A DNA stretch of 64,000 nucleotides from Diplolepis rosae (GCA_030998225.1 JAPYXD010000717.1:2627501-2691500); one strand, 5' to 3'; counted from the stretch's first letter, positions 28,401 through 40,298 are shown. Notes: generated from the letters alone by a model not told the origin. Program-made: numbers and translations.

Positions 28401-30101
28401 GCCGAAGACGGCATTTTGCAACTGTTTTTGAATTAAATGATTTTTGACGGGTACGTAAAAAGTTTTGCAATATTCTTCAATCAATTCTGAATCGTTTGAA
28501 AATTATTAATTGTTTTTTCTTCGTTAATAATATTAGGACGAATGGTACAATGAATGAATGTTAAGAATAAAATTGCTTTTTTCAAGGAAGTTTTTCAATT
28601 GTTTGAACAATTTTCATTTTTTTAAATAATTGTAAATATTTTCATTAAAAAATGTTGCTGTTAACATTCCTGAAGTGTATCGTTTATTTCAAAAAGTACA
28701 AACTTTTCATAATTCGATGGACAAAAACTGAAAAATAAATTCATGAATTGTGTCATTAATTCCAGAAAGTAATAACGCTTATTCTGACATTGTACCATTC
28801 ATCTCAGATAATGATAACTGTTCGTGATGTAAAGAGAAAAAAAGAACAATAATTATATATTTAAACAATCTAAAATTAGTTTACAATATTGCAAAATTTT
28901 GTACTTAACCGGCAAAATTAATTTTTTTCGAGAAAAGGTCACAACATGCCGTCTTTGCCACGAATTTCGGCATTTTTTGAGGCATTTGTAGGGCGCAATA
29001 TGGAGAGATTTGAGTACTCACAATCGAAAGTTATTGGATAGAAATTAATCGCCGTATATTTCTCAACTGAGTGAAAATTAATTCATGAGAAGTTAATAAC
29101 AAGTACTTTTTGTCATTATTCTGAAAACTGGGGTTTTCCCATTTTAAACCCCATATTACGCAGTATGACTTTACAAAAATACGTACGTTTCACCACTCTC
29201 GCGTGTATTTCAAGTTTATTGCTAAAAATGTGCTGAAACTAAAGTTTTTATCAGTTATTTTTCATCTTTAACTGTTTTCATCCGTTATTAACATTTTTCA
29301 ATCAGTAGAAAATTTAATATTATGCCCATACACAATACTACACACGGCCCTGCTTGTTCACGAGTTGACTTCTAAATAATGTTCTTTTTTCATATATTAT
29401 ACCGCTTGCGAGCAGACTCCTCATGGAGTATTCAAGTGTTCTTATAATTTTATAAAGCCTTATGTATCTCAATATGGACATTTTTTGACATTTTACAATA
29501 TCAAAAGAAATACATACATTGTTCATATTAAACAGATTTAAGAAAGTAATAATACTACATTTTCCTGATTCTCAGAAAATAACCGGCTTTAAGATTTATG
29601 AGATGGAGAAGTGGATAAAAACAATTTTATTTTTCCCTCCTCCCACGCATAACTCAGCATGAAACACGTAGCCCGACCTGGGCCACGGATCTCCCGGACC
29701 AAGGGAATGAATGTCAAGGAGGAAATCCATGGCCCTGGTCGGGCAACGTGTTTCATGCTGAGTTTGGTACGCCCCGTTCTGGGCCTGGCCAGGGCCACAC
29801 ACAAATTTTAGTTCGGAGAGGGTCACATGCCTCTATAGTTTGCTGGAACTTTATATTTAAAAAAAAGAGAAATTTTGTTCATCTTGTAAAAAAACATTTT
29901 TTATCTTTATCCTGGTTTCATTCTCATATTTTCATATTCAGTCAATAGAATATATACATATTCCGATATTCTGATTTCAGCGTACAATACATATTGCTAT
30001 TAATTTAGGGTATAATAAAGTAAAAAAACTTCGCGTTTTAGTGAAACAAATGTCATATGATATTTGCATTTTAGGAATATTACTTTTATTATATATTTAC
30101 C
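28401..30101. other. Transposase intron, AT-rich
   Basis: No gene on either strand. The only structure is the GC-rich hairpin at 29,653-29,762. Sequence around 28,430-28,990 contains a weak inverted arrangement of GCCGAAGACGGCATTTTG / CATGCCGTCTTTGCCACG, again foldback-like. Confidence 0.4.
29653..29762. repeat. GC-rich hairpin with about 32-bp arms
   Basis: CTCAGCATGAAACACGTAGC at the left is answered by the inverse GCAACGTGTTTCATGCTGAG at the right, with only one or two mismatches over about 32 bp and a loop of about 45 nt. GC content is far above its surroundings. It could be a small foldback element or a hairpin-RNA source. Confidence 0.6.
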
Positions 30102-30268
30102 AATTCTTAAACTCTCTTTGAATTGCTTCAATTTTCTCTGCCATCGCCAACGAGTTGTCGCATGTACCTCTTTCGGATCATAATCCGCATCAAGTATCTG
30201 GTTCTTACGTCGCTTAAGTTGTCCTGTTTCTTCGTCACCCATTTCGAAGATATATGAGAAGAGTGTTC
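30102..30268 (-). CDS. CACTA-like transposase, exon 1
   Basis: ATG at 30,242 opens a 46-codon coding segment, rich in Lys/Arg and Trp, that ends in a G/GTAAAT donor at 30,101-30,102. Phase 1 joins exactly to exon 2 at 27,329. Upstream of the ATG a good acceptor (TTTTACATTTCTTCAG) marks the exon start at 30,268. A matching 5' UTR exon probably ends at 30,826, where the minus strand has G/GTAAGTAC. It encodes the N-terminus of the transposase. Past the donor the open frame continues only into intron. Confidence 0.55.
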
Positions 30269-30825
30269 CTGAAGAAATGTAAAATCAGATTTCATATACG
30301 AATAGAAGAGGCTTAAAAAATCCAGACAACCTTAAACTCTATTACAGTTTCCATCGGGACCGTACATTTGCATTGGCGCAGTGCTTAATACATAATATAA
30401 CCTTCATTTATTTATCTTCTAGGGAAAAGCACCGCGGTGCTCTTCAATGACTTTTCTTAAATTAAAAATGAACCTAGCGTGCCACGTGAAATATTTTTTA
30501 ATTTGGCAAATTAAACTTTTCCCCTATATTTATACGAAAATTATGATAGTTTCTTTATGAACATTTTTTACTTTAAATACTGTTAAAACATTGAATTTAA
30601 AAATTTAGTTAATTTTATTCAAATTGAGAAAAGAATAGTTTCATATGCCTATCACATATATATGTCGTCGAAAAAAATTTTATTGTTATAATGCAACACA
30701 TACGGAATTGTTAAAAATTTCTGAATTTATAGTGGTCACATATTTTTAGTACCTGTTAAGTCTAGAAAAGTATACCTATATATGAAATTTCACTCTATTA
30801 TTGTATATACATAATTCGTACTTAC

Positions 30826-31165
30826 CAAACAGTATTTTCCTGAATTATGATAGCAACACTTAGCAGCACGTGGTAACAATTTCATGGAGAAATCATCAGG
30901 GATTAAAACTTCAAATTTGAAGATGTGATGTGGTTGACCAGCAAGTTACGTGCATGGTGATTGGCTGGTTTCACTCTCGGACAGCGTTAATTGGCCACAT
31001 CAAACAATGAAATTAGTCACGTGATAGCGCCAACCGACCGACCCGGTGGCCGGTGCGTATTTCGGCTTCATTGTTTCACCAGCATTGCGTGCCATTCGGT
31101 GTAGTTCTCGATTAAAAACGTGGTCGCGCAATAAATTAAAGTTTCTGAAAAAGTGTGGAAATAAT
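30826..31165. promoter_or_regulatory. Likely bidirectional promoter of transposase and BEN genes
   Basis: The minus-strand 5' UTR exon (donor at 30,826) and the plus-strand BEN exon 1 (ATG 31,166) face away from each other across about 300 bp. This is the most GC-rich part of the neighbourhood. It contains two ATTGGC CCAAT-box words, a CACGTG E-box at about 31,018 and no TATA box. Start sites are not mapped. Confidence 0.5.
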
Positions 31166-33646
31166 ATGTATGCGTGTGTGAAATACTCACGCTGGTGTGC
31201 GGGGCACACTGACGTGGCCGTGATAGACACCAGTGAGATAATAAGTAATTTCGATGCATCGTGTTTCGATCGAGGCAAACTTTTTAATATCACTTGCGAG
31301 AAGAGTGCCAATAAAAAATGCTCTGCATGGATATTATTCGTCACGAGTAAGTACACATTATCAGGCCCGGGTCCCACTTAAATATTGAAGAAATAGAATT
31401 TAGTTTAAGAATGTTTCTACATGTTTTTTCTCCCAATATTTGATTTATAAAATAATAATTGTTTATACAGACCTCCGTCTTTATGTTATTCACGCCTGTG
31501 AACAATTATTTTGAAAAATTACAAATTGGGTAAAAAAAATTGTAGAAACTGAATTGCTCTTATGATAAAGTATTTCAAGTCCTTAAGTCATATTTAAATT
31601 CCTTGGAATCTTTTGCGGTCCTTTTAAAATTTACTGAGAGTCTCATGAAATTGTTTAAAACTCAATTGTTCACAAGAAGTCGACTCTAATTCTGTTTATT
31701 TAAGAAACAAAAAAAACGCAACCTCTTAATACCACTGCCCAAATTATAATTCGTATGTTATCCCTGCGGACAAATTTATATTGTTAAACTCTCTGCATTA
31801 TATAGAGACAAGGAAAGAAGCTATGCACAGAATGGCCTCTGAGAGGCATAAGTATCCGCCATTGAAGAGAGCTACTCCAGCGACATCAGGTTCAGATGCT
31901 GAAAATTTAAATCTGAATTCTTCAGTCTTGAAGAAACAAACTACCAAACGTATCTATCAGCCGGCAACAACACAACTTTCAAGCTTGATAAAATCGAAAG
32001 TAATGAAAATTCAAAAACGAAATCTTAAAATTGATGACGCGCAGTTGGTAAGCAGCGAGGAGAGCGAAAGGTCTGATGTAGAACTTACGCACCCACAAAA
32101 GGTGGACAAATTATGTTACTTCATAAAGTATACTTTGAAGTTATTATCTTCATTGAAAAACATAGATACTATGATTACCTTTTTCAGGTCATAAGGGGAA
32201 AGAAAAAGGTGGTTCGAACTTCAAAAAGTCAGTTCCGGCTAATAGTGTAAAAGAGCAGACAAAACAAAATTCAGGTGATGAATATCTTGTATCTGAGTCA
32301 GAGAATGAGGACGTAAACTTTGGCTCAAAAGACGACTGTGCATTCTTAAGAAATTTGCTGAAAAAAAAAAATAAAGAAATTGCGAAAAAAGAGAATAAAA
32401 TTTGTGAACTACAAGCTGAGATACTGGAGTGTAATAGAAGAAACTCGGGTCTTCAAGACAAGTTATTGTTACGACTTGACGCTATGGACAGTATGTATAC
32501 AGTAATTGCTTCTATTTATAAATATATTTTAATTTAAAACTGATATATTGATTTATTGATCTATTTCTCTGCTCTCAGAAAACATTCAGGACGTAGAAAA
32601 GGATGCAGCAAACCAACTTGGAAAAGAAACCTTCGACAAAGTTGGTGCTTTAAAGGAAAATAAAGTACGAGTCTCCTACGTATCATTTTTATTTTAAAAA
32701 ATTACTTTCTTTCTGGTAAAAAATTACTAAATTCAGTTTTATTTCAGATTCATATCGGACAAAACATCTGGATTGAGAAGGATAAATATGACTGCGTTTT
32801 GGTGGTAGCAAAATCTCCCCAGACATTCATTAATCACTTGGCTGAGTCAACATTTGGATTAAAAGTGCTTATAAACAGTAGTGTTACTGGAGCATGTTCA
32901 AACAGGATAAAAAAATCGAACCCTACAGCACGTCCTCGCCTTAACGGGAAAATCGTATGCGCAATACAAGGTTCGGTAAAAAGATTGTATCGCTTTTAAC
33001 CTAGAACTTATTTAATGGTGGTGAGCGTGTGACTTATTGTTTTCAATCTATTAATTTTTAGATTGCTTTCAACACTGGGCTCGCAACTGCACACCACCTT
33101 ACGATCCAGTGCAGATAAATTATTTCCGGAACGAAGTACCAAGTATCATCAGCAAGCATATAACTAAGCTTCGAAGTAAACTCTGCAAAAAAACACTAGT
33201 GAGTTCAAAAGTCTCGATCCTTTCACTCTATTTTTCGTTTTATAATAGCGTTCTTTTTCAAAATGTAATTTTTATTGCAGCATTATCTCCAAGCAGATCG
33301 AACAAAAATAAGGAAAATGAAATTGAATTTATTGATACAGAGAATTTTGAACAAAATGATGAAGAATTTAGCGAGATTTCGATGAATCAATTAGAGGTGG
33401 AAGAGCCATCACCATTGGTAAGATTTTTTTATAAATTCGTCATTTCCCTTTGTTTCAATATACTAGAATTCCATTTTTATTCCGTAAGATGAATTGTTTT
33501 AGAATTTAAATCAATTTGAGCTTACTACTTAAACTTAGATATAATTGCTGTAACTTTTAACAACTAACGTTTCTTCATAGAATGATGAAGAAAAAGAACA
33601 GAACACAATGTCTCATGTAGACGAGGAAAACGAACTGGAAACTTAG
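31166..33646 (+). CDS. BEN-domain protein, eight-exon gene carried by the transposon
   Basis: Predicted exons: 31,166-31,346; 31,806-32,101; 32,196-32,490; 32,579-32,664; 32,748-32,970; 33,062-33,198 (or 33,202); 33,281-33,417; 33,581-33,646. All introns have GT-AG ends and phases agree, except exon 6/7, which fits only with a weaker donor at 33,203 or with intron retention. Exon 1 gives a compact N-terminal module (MYACVKYSRW...). Exon 3 has a Leu-rich coiled coil (CELQAEILECNRR). Exons 5-6 encode a BEN domain with HIGQNIWI, FINHLAESTFG, SSVTGACSNR and AIQ. The tail is acidic. BEN domains bind DNA or chromatin. The gene starts back to back with the transposase and lies inside the same terminal repeats, so I infer it is the transposon's second gene. 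Confidence 0.62.
31385..31600. repeat. Foldback repeat in intron 1 of the BEN gene
   Basis: A left arm with GAATGTTTCTACA, CCCAATATTTGA and AATAATAATTGTT is answered by AACAATTATTTTG, CAAATTGGG and TTGTAGAAACTGAATTGCTC. It resembles the foldback at 34,450-34,590, which has CAATTTAGTTTCTACAGG at its edge, so both may be one MITE family. Confidence 0.5.
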
Positions 33647-35130
33647 TAGTCCGCGAAGATGTGCTACCACAACTTACTAATATTTTGCGTTTACAAAATT
33701 TTATTACAATTTTTCTTTAAGAAAGTTTACTAATATTGTCAAGTGAAGGAAGTAGGATGAGGCGTGAGCGTGTATTTTTGCTACTTATATTTAAATTTCT
33801 TCCAGATATGAATTATTCTTAACTAAAATTACGTTGTAAACCAAAAGGTAGATCGTAATTTTTCTCAAATAAAAAGAAAGAATATTATTTACCATGGGCA
33901 TGTGATACTTAGTAACTAGTTGCCATATGAGCCACACCAGTTTCTCCGGGGTTTTCTCTACAAAAAGAAATATTCTCTAGCTGAAACTTTTAGAAAGGGA
34001 AAAGAACATGAAAAAATACGTTTGTGCACTGTCTTTCCTAAAAAAAAACTGGCGGAAAAAATATTAGGATGGTAAAACAAGAATTTACTTTGTTTTTAAA
34101 TTAAAAAAAAAGAATTTATAGATATACGTTTCCATGTTCTTTGCCATTTCCGACATCTTTAGCGAACAATATTGTTATTCTGAAAATGTTTTTATTTATT
34201 TGATTTATGTATTCTCTTTGAAAGTAATCGGGGAAACTGATATGGCAAAATACAAAGTGTAAACCTCAAATGTGATAATAGCTTTCGTTAAGATAGTATT
34301 ATGTGCACGAAAGAAGCTACAATTCATTCTTTTTTAGAACGTTCTGTTTTCTGCCTTTATATTTTTTTAAATCTTAAATGCCTACTTCCACTTTCGTGTT
34401 ATTACAAATAAAACACTTAAGGGCATGTGACACTTTACCACGAGAGCAATTTAGTTTCTACAGGTTTTTATCCACAATTTTTAATTTTTCAACAAAAAAA
34501 AATTGTTCATTGACGTGTAGAACGTAAAGACTGATATCGACGGACAATTATTTTGTTGAAAAATTGTGGATAAAAACCTATACGAATTAAATTGCTAATA
34601 TGGTAAAGTATTAAATGCTCCTAAGTTACAGTGTTTTTAAAATGACCTAAGTGGAGATTTAGAGAGGTCGAGTTTTCAAAATCCCGGGTTTTCGGCGCAC
34701 ATTAATATTTATTTAAGGATCATGTGTTGAGGTTCTAATGACTGTCGATTATTCTTGATTATAGTAGTAGTGTGAGCGTTTACTTTTGTTATTATTATTT
34801 ATATTTTAACATTGTTTCAATATCACTATTATTCTTAACAAAAAAACTCGGGCTTTTCAAATTCATTACATATGCCTAGGCAATGTATAGAATGCCTAGA
34901 ATGCATAGTATAATTATCTTAAGTTTATATGTTAGTCTTTTTAATCGATGTTGATAATTTCAGTTCTAAAAGGCGTTAATAAATATTTGAATTTTTAATA
35001 AATTACAATGAGTTCAATTATTTCGGTAAAAATCCTTCTCTGATCATAAATATGTAACACGTTTTAAGATTACGGACTGTTCGCTCCGTCTACTTCTGCT
35101 TAACACAACTTTACATACATTCATACAAAG
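33647..35130. other. Non-coding DNA right of the BEN gene
   Basis: AT-rich, no ORF with coding character. It probably includes the BEN 3' UTR (an AATAAA-like word lies near 33,870). It contains the foldback at 34,450-34,590. Confidence 0.4.
34450..34590. repeat. Inverted repeat
   Basis: AGGTTTTTATCCACAATTTT and TTTCAACAAAA on the left match TTTTGTTGAAA and AATTGTGGATAAAAACCT on the right, giving arms of about 45 bp. Confidence 0.6.
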
Positions 35131-36109
35131 TCAGTTTTATCTTTTTCTATCTCTTTGTCTATATTTCCTTAGAATGAAGTTTAATATCTTTTTATATGTG
35201 AGTCGACATTCGTGTTCCAGATTGCTACCCTTTTATTATCCCTGAGTTTATCCCTCTCGCCTGGAATTTTGTATTCCTTTCTGTCTTGTCTGCCCCTCCT
35301 TATTCCAAAATGAGGTATATATTTTATTCCAAAACATCATGTAACTATATTTTCCATAAGATTAATTATTCTTTCACTAGTTAAAGAATATATATCACTC
35401 AATGAATAGTTAATCTTGTGCAAAATAGTTACATGTTTTAGAATAAGATATACCTCATTCCGGAATACGGAGGGATAGACGAAAAAAAAGGAATACAAAA
35501 TTTCTGTCGAGAGGGATAAACTAAGGGATAATAAAAGGTAAGCATTCTCTGACACGAATGTCGATTCAGGTATATAGAGGGATATTAAAATTCATTCCAA
35601 AAAGATATAGATGAGGGATCGAAAGAGATGAGTATTTCCACCACGATCTGATAGAAAAGGATAATAATTCTGGGATAGAAAGAGATACAGGTTTGGGATA
35701 GACTAAGCGACAGAAAGGGATAGCTATTCTTAAATGTGACTGATAGAGTCAGGGATAGCAGGAGATAGACAAGCGGAATAGACTAGGAGATAGAAAGAGA
35801 TAGCTTCTCTCAAACTTGTGTGATAGACTGAAGGATAGGAAGAGATAGATATGTGAGATACGCTAAGAGATAGAAGAAGATATAGTTATTCTCTTGTTTG
35901 GGTGAGGAATAGATAGATATATTCCATGACATGAGAGATAAACTGCGAAATAGGAAGAGATAGATATTACCAGTCACATGAATAGAGTGAGAGATTAAAC
36001 AGGATAACGTTTTGGGGATGCAAATCAGCTACTTGAAAGAGATAGAAGAGTTCTATATCTTTCTATCCAACAATTTGTATCCCTTTCTATCGCTTTACTT
36101 CCAGCAGGG
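35130..36109. repeat. Right subterminal array (inverted CTATC units) and right terminus
   Basis: Units such as GATAGAAAGAGATAG and GGGATAGACTAAG are the reverse complement of those at the left end. 35,160-35,600 is itself a foldback: TTATTATCCCTGAGTTTATC is answered by GATAAACTAAGGGATAATAA. The array ends at the TIR, 36,087-36,109. Confidence 0.65.
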
Positions 36110-36111
36110 CT

Positions 36112-37629
36112 TGAGAAAGGTCGCAAAAGTGCAGTTTTCTTGATTGATCTACGATTTCTAGGTTTCTAGACAATAGATCTCGAACTGTGTTTAGACTTTT
36201 ATTAAAATATTAAATCAAACATAACGAGTTTCTACAAGTTCTCTTGTTTTGGAGTTCTTGGTCTAAAGTTGTTACCAAAATATTTTATGGTTTTCAGTAT
36301 ATTTATGTTACATATTCCTAATTAAATAATTTACGTATTGCTCTTATGTTCTGAAAGAGACCTTTGAATTTCTTTATGAGAATAAAGAAATGCATTCAAA
36401 ATTCTAATTTCACATCAAACTTTATGTTGTTTCAGATAATATAATAGAGTGTTCTGGTTTTTTAGGGACTTTTCAGAATTGGAATAATTATTATTTCTCA
36501 AATTGGTTCAAAGAGTTCTGTTTAATATCAAAATAGAGTTATTATTTAGAATCGACTGTTTTTAAGTGGTCTCAAAATATAACCTTCTTGGAGAAAAGCT
36601 TCATTGAAGTAGTACTAATAAATTGGTTTTATATGAATTGGAGTCCTATTTGTTTTATAATTTATCATTCAACAAAAGTCTACAGTTTCAAGATCTGGTT
36701 TCAATCCCTTTTCCACTAAAATCTAAATTAGTTTATAAAAAGTACATGATTTGTAGAGAGTATTTCTTGTAGACCTGTTTAATAAATCTTAAATTAATTT
36801 CTTATTCCTAATTTGTATAAAGAATTTAGTGAAATAAATTCTTTTATAAGTACATGATTTGTAGATGGCATTTCTCGTAGCTCTGAAAAATAAGTCTTAA
36901 GGTTACTTCTTAAGTCTAGGTATCTTTGCGAATTGAATAAAACAGAATTCTTTAATTTAAATGAATTTGGCACGTTAATATTCTAAATAAACATGGTATG
37001 TAGCGGGCATTTCTTGTAGAGCTGAAAAGTAAATACTAAAATAGTAAAACTAACAACTTCGCACGTTCTCCAAAAAGAGGATATAATTCTCTTTTGTCTC
37101 ACGCAGTCATCTACGTTAATTCTCTCTGCACATCACGCATTACTACAATCGAATATACCATAAGAATATTCATCTGCTATACGTTAGATTTAATTCATTA
37201 TCATTATCAAGAAACCAAAGAATCCTGCATTACCGACCTCAGGTTGAGAGATAGTTTACGAATTTACAGATGAAAGCACCAGGTGCGATCATCACATGAA
37301 GTCGAGAAAAATACAATTTCTGATTTTAACTCGGCAACAGACAGCATGAATCGAAGCGAGTTAGTGGGGATACACTGACATGACGCGCTTCATTGTGTGT
37401 GCTCGCACATATTATTGTACCAGTGCGGACCTTTAATTTTAGTTCGTAAAAATCACGGAAAAAGCTTTACGCAATTGGGAGCGCTACAAAAGTGATAAAC
37501 AGTAGCTCTGTTTTACCCTTCAAGTAGTAGCATGAACCTTTCATTTTAGTTCCCAAAAGCATTTCGCAATAGGGCGCGCTGCGGAAAATCTCTCGAAATT
37601 AAATACATTACTTTAGCAATCTCCCAACT
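36112..37629. other. AT-rich stretch between transposon and old gypsy remnant
   Basis: No gene. It holds a threefold degenerate tandem repeat (about 36,745-37,040, period about 118-130 bp, marker TTCTTGTAGA) and a segment at 37,330-37,420 (GCATGAATCGAAGCGAG...TTCATTGTGTG) that recurs in diverged form at 62,665-62,755. Confidence 0.45.
36745..37040. repeat. Three-copy degenerate tandem repeat
   Basis: Units open with AGTACATGATTTGTAGAGAG at 36,745, a one-base-changed version near 36,860, and AACATGGTATGTAGCGGGCA near 36,985. Each is followed by ATTTCT(T/C)GTAG. Confidence 0.5.
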
Positions 37630-38796
37630 CATCTCTGGTAGCAGTAGAAACCTTGAAGAGCGGTCCTTTTTAGAACTAGGAATGTCTATAAACAAAATTC
37701 CTCATCACCAATAAATCAGGCTAGAAATGCAATCCAATACCAATAAATAAACTTTGAGATAAAAAGTTGTCTCCCCATGAAACAACTTTTTAAATAAGGG
37801 GGGTGATGTAACGGTGTGCCGGTTTCCGGTACTAGCTATAAGGGGTTCTAGCACCCTTTAATTTTTAACCAAATATGCTGGTAAAAGCGTGGTCTGATTG
37901 TTTAGATTGGTTAGATTGTCAGTTTAGCGTGAGTAAGTTCTAAATCTGCGTATATAGATATGCAAATAAGTAAAACGTAGCTCCTCTGTCTCCAATTGCG
38001 ACGTTGAATATAGTATTGCGACATTATAATCAGTAATTACCACGCAGAATTGTAAAACACGTGCAAGAATGCTAGGAATGCGAGAGATTACGTCATTGTT
38101 ATCATTATGGATGACTCATAGGGCTATTTATAGTGACAGAACGTGCCTTAAGCTCCAAAACGACCGGATGTAAAGTTCATAAACATTACAAGGAATTACG
38201 ATATTTGATCCTAGAGTGTTTATAAATGTCAATCATCGACTGACTCATTCTGCGACCTAATTTTGATGGGCGGTCCTCCGTGACCTATTCGCCCATTCGT
38301 CAAGTGAACATAAAATTGTGTTACGTCAGCATTTTGATTGGCTGAAGGCTATGGAGAGATGGTAAAATCCCACCTAAAGGGCTTATTATAAATATAGCTG
38401 CAGAGCTCAAAAACGGCAGATTTTATGTCTCGAAAAAAGCGCATAGAGCTGATCTTGCGATACAAAACTTGCGACATAACATCATCGGACTTATAAATTT
38501 TTCGGCAACTAACTAACTTAGAATTTGTCGGAGAGGCCAGGCGAGCAATTCCTGTTATTGTATTACAATACTGTAAATAGTGACATTATATTTTGGAAAT
38601 AATTATACACCACTGAAACGAAATATATACAATCTTAGTGTGAATTGTGCTTCTGATTTAATTTGAATTAAATCCCTCCTGGCGGGTACTCGTTTCAACG
38701 AGTCAACGACAGCAACGAATTCCACAATCAACGAATCAGGGCCCAGCTACGCAATCAACGTAAGGGAGCAACCAACTACAGCGCTGGGTCGTAACA
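37630..38796 (+). mobile_element. 3' end of an older gypsy element (internal stub plus LTR A)
   Basis: 37,807-38,796 is a 990-bp LTR beginning TGTAACGGTGTGCCGG and ending GGGTCGTAACA. It is a diverged relative of the LTRs at 39,294 and 50,271, with indels. The preceding 175 bp match 50,105-50,270 (the pre-LTR end of the second element), including AAAAAGTTGTCTCCCC and a polypurine AAGGGGGG. This is the 3' end of an older insertion; the rest is missing or beyond recognition. Confidence 0.8.
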
Positions 38797-39293
38797 CTCT
38801 TCGATAATTTATGAGAATTTAAAAATATTTTTCCGTAACGGTTCAAGCTTTCAATTGTTTTTGATAAATGCTTTATTCTGGAAGTTCGTGTAAGGTTCGC
38901 AATGAAAATGGAAAAAAAAGAATATAGTTTGGAATTTTTTTTTTAAATTATTGATAAACAAAATAAAGCACTTAAAAAAGTGCATAAACTGTCTCGATAC
39001 TGTCAAACAATTATTTAAATCAAAGCGTAATTTGTGCGAAGAAAACTTGAATTACTTGTTTTTTATGTTTGAATTTAATATAATATGGCTATAAAAAATT
39101 TTTTTTTTATATTGAATTCCGATAAAACTTGACATTTTTCGTAGTTTATTTTTATGAAACCTTCACTATTGCAATTCATAGAGTTTGGAAATAAATTAAC
39201 AATATTATAAGGTTTAATGATAAAGAAAATATTGGTGAAGGTATGGTAAAATTCCCTTAAATTCTCTGTAAATTCTCAAGTTGTCTTAAAATG

Positions 39294-40276
39294 TGTAACG
39301 GTGTACCGGTTTCCGGTACTAGCTATAAGGGGCTCTAGCACCCTTTCACTTATAACCAAATATGCTGGTAAAACCGTGGTCTGAATTACCGACCAATACA
39401 GCGCGAAAATTCGAATCTTCAGTAGTTAGATTGTCAGTTTAGCGTGAGTAACCTCTAAATCTATGTATTTGAATATGCGAAACATAGCTTCTCTGTCTCC
39501 AATTGCGACGTTACATATAGTATTGCGACATTATAATCAATTACGACGCAGAATTGTAAAACACGTGCAAGAATGCTAGGAATGCGAGAGATTACGTCAT
39601 TGTTATGATTATAGATGACTCATAAGGCTATTTATAGTGACAGAACGTGCCTTAAGCTCCAAAACGACCGGATGTAATGTTCATAAACATTACAAGGAAT
39701 CACGATATTTGATCCTGGAGTGTTTATAAATGTCAATCATCGACTGACTCATTCTGCGACTTAATTTTGATGCGCGGTTCTGCGTGACCTATTCGCTCAT
39801 TCGTCAATAGAACATAAAATTGTGTTACGTCAGCACTTTGATTGGCTGAAGGCTATGGAGAGGTGGTAAAATCCCACCTAGGGGACTTATTATAAATATA
39901 GCTGCAGAGCGCAGAAACGGCAGATTTTGAATCTCGAAAAGCTCCTTGAAAATATAAACCTGCGACTCATTGTATAAAGAACTTAAGAGTATTTCGACTG
40001 AAATCGGACTTGTAAAATTTGTCTGTAAGTCAGGCGAGCAAAGCCTGACAGTTGATTTGTAAACAAGTGTGAAGTAACAAAAACAATTATTAAACTCAAT
40101 TATAATAAACGTTGAATGTCTTTGAACAAGTGTTTAGTTCATTTAAACCAAATCCCTCTTGGCGGGTACTCGTTTCAACGAGTCAACGACAGCAACGAAT
40201 TCCACAATCAACGAATCAAGGCCCAGCTACGCAATCGACGTAAGGGAGGAACAAACAGCAGCGCTGGGTCGTAACA
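39294..40276 (+). repeat. 5' LTR (LTR B) of the second gypsy element
   Basis: Begins TGTAACGGTG and ends GGTCGTAACA. It differs from LTR C at about nine of 983 positions. A TATAAATATAG box lies near 39,892, about where U3 would end, and AATAAA-type words follow. Confidence 0.9.
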
Positions 40277-40280
40277 AATT

Positions 40281-40298
40281 TGGTGACAGCGGTGGGAT
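40281..40298 (+). promoter_or_regulatory. Candidate primer-binding site
   Basis: TGGTGACAGCGGTGGGAT starts 4 nt after the 5' LTR, the standard position for a tRNA-primed site. tRNA not assigned. The 630 nt up to gag are an untranslated leader without other features. Confidence 0.6.

Larger units (their letters stand above)
8322..36109. mobile_element. Large CACTA/EnSpm-like DNA transposon with two divergent genes
   Basis: The left end reads CCCTGCTAGAAGTAAAAGGA. The right end, on the other strand, reads CCCTGCTGGAAGTAAAGCGA, and dinucleotide CT flanks both sides. CTATC-rich arrays lie just inside both ends in inverted orientation (8,365-9,510 and 35,130-36,090), like the subterminal repeats of CACTA elements. 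Within are a transposase gene (minus, 30,268 to 9,712) and a BEN-domain gene (plus, 31,166-33,646), starting back to back. After subtracting the inserted retroelement the transposon is about 12.6 kb. The transposase has a frameshift and the insertion, so this copy is not autonomous. The exact termini are my inference. Confidence 0.6.

Noticed and set aside
31000..31377. Antisense 125-codon frame over BEN exon 1
   Set aside because: Shadow frame; the plus strand has a start, donor and phase-consistent downstream exons.
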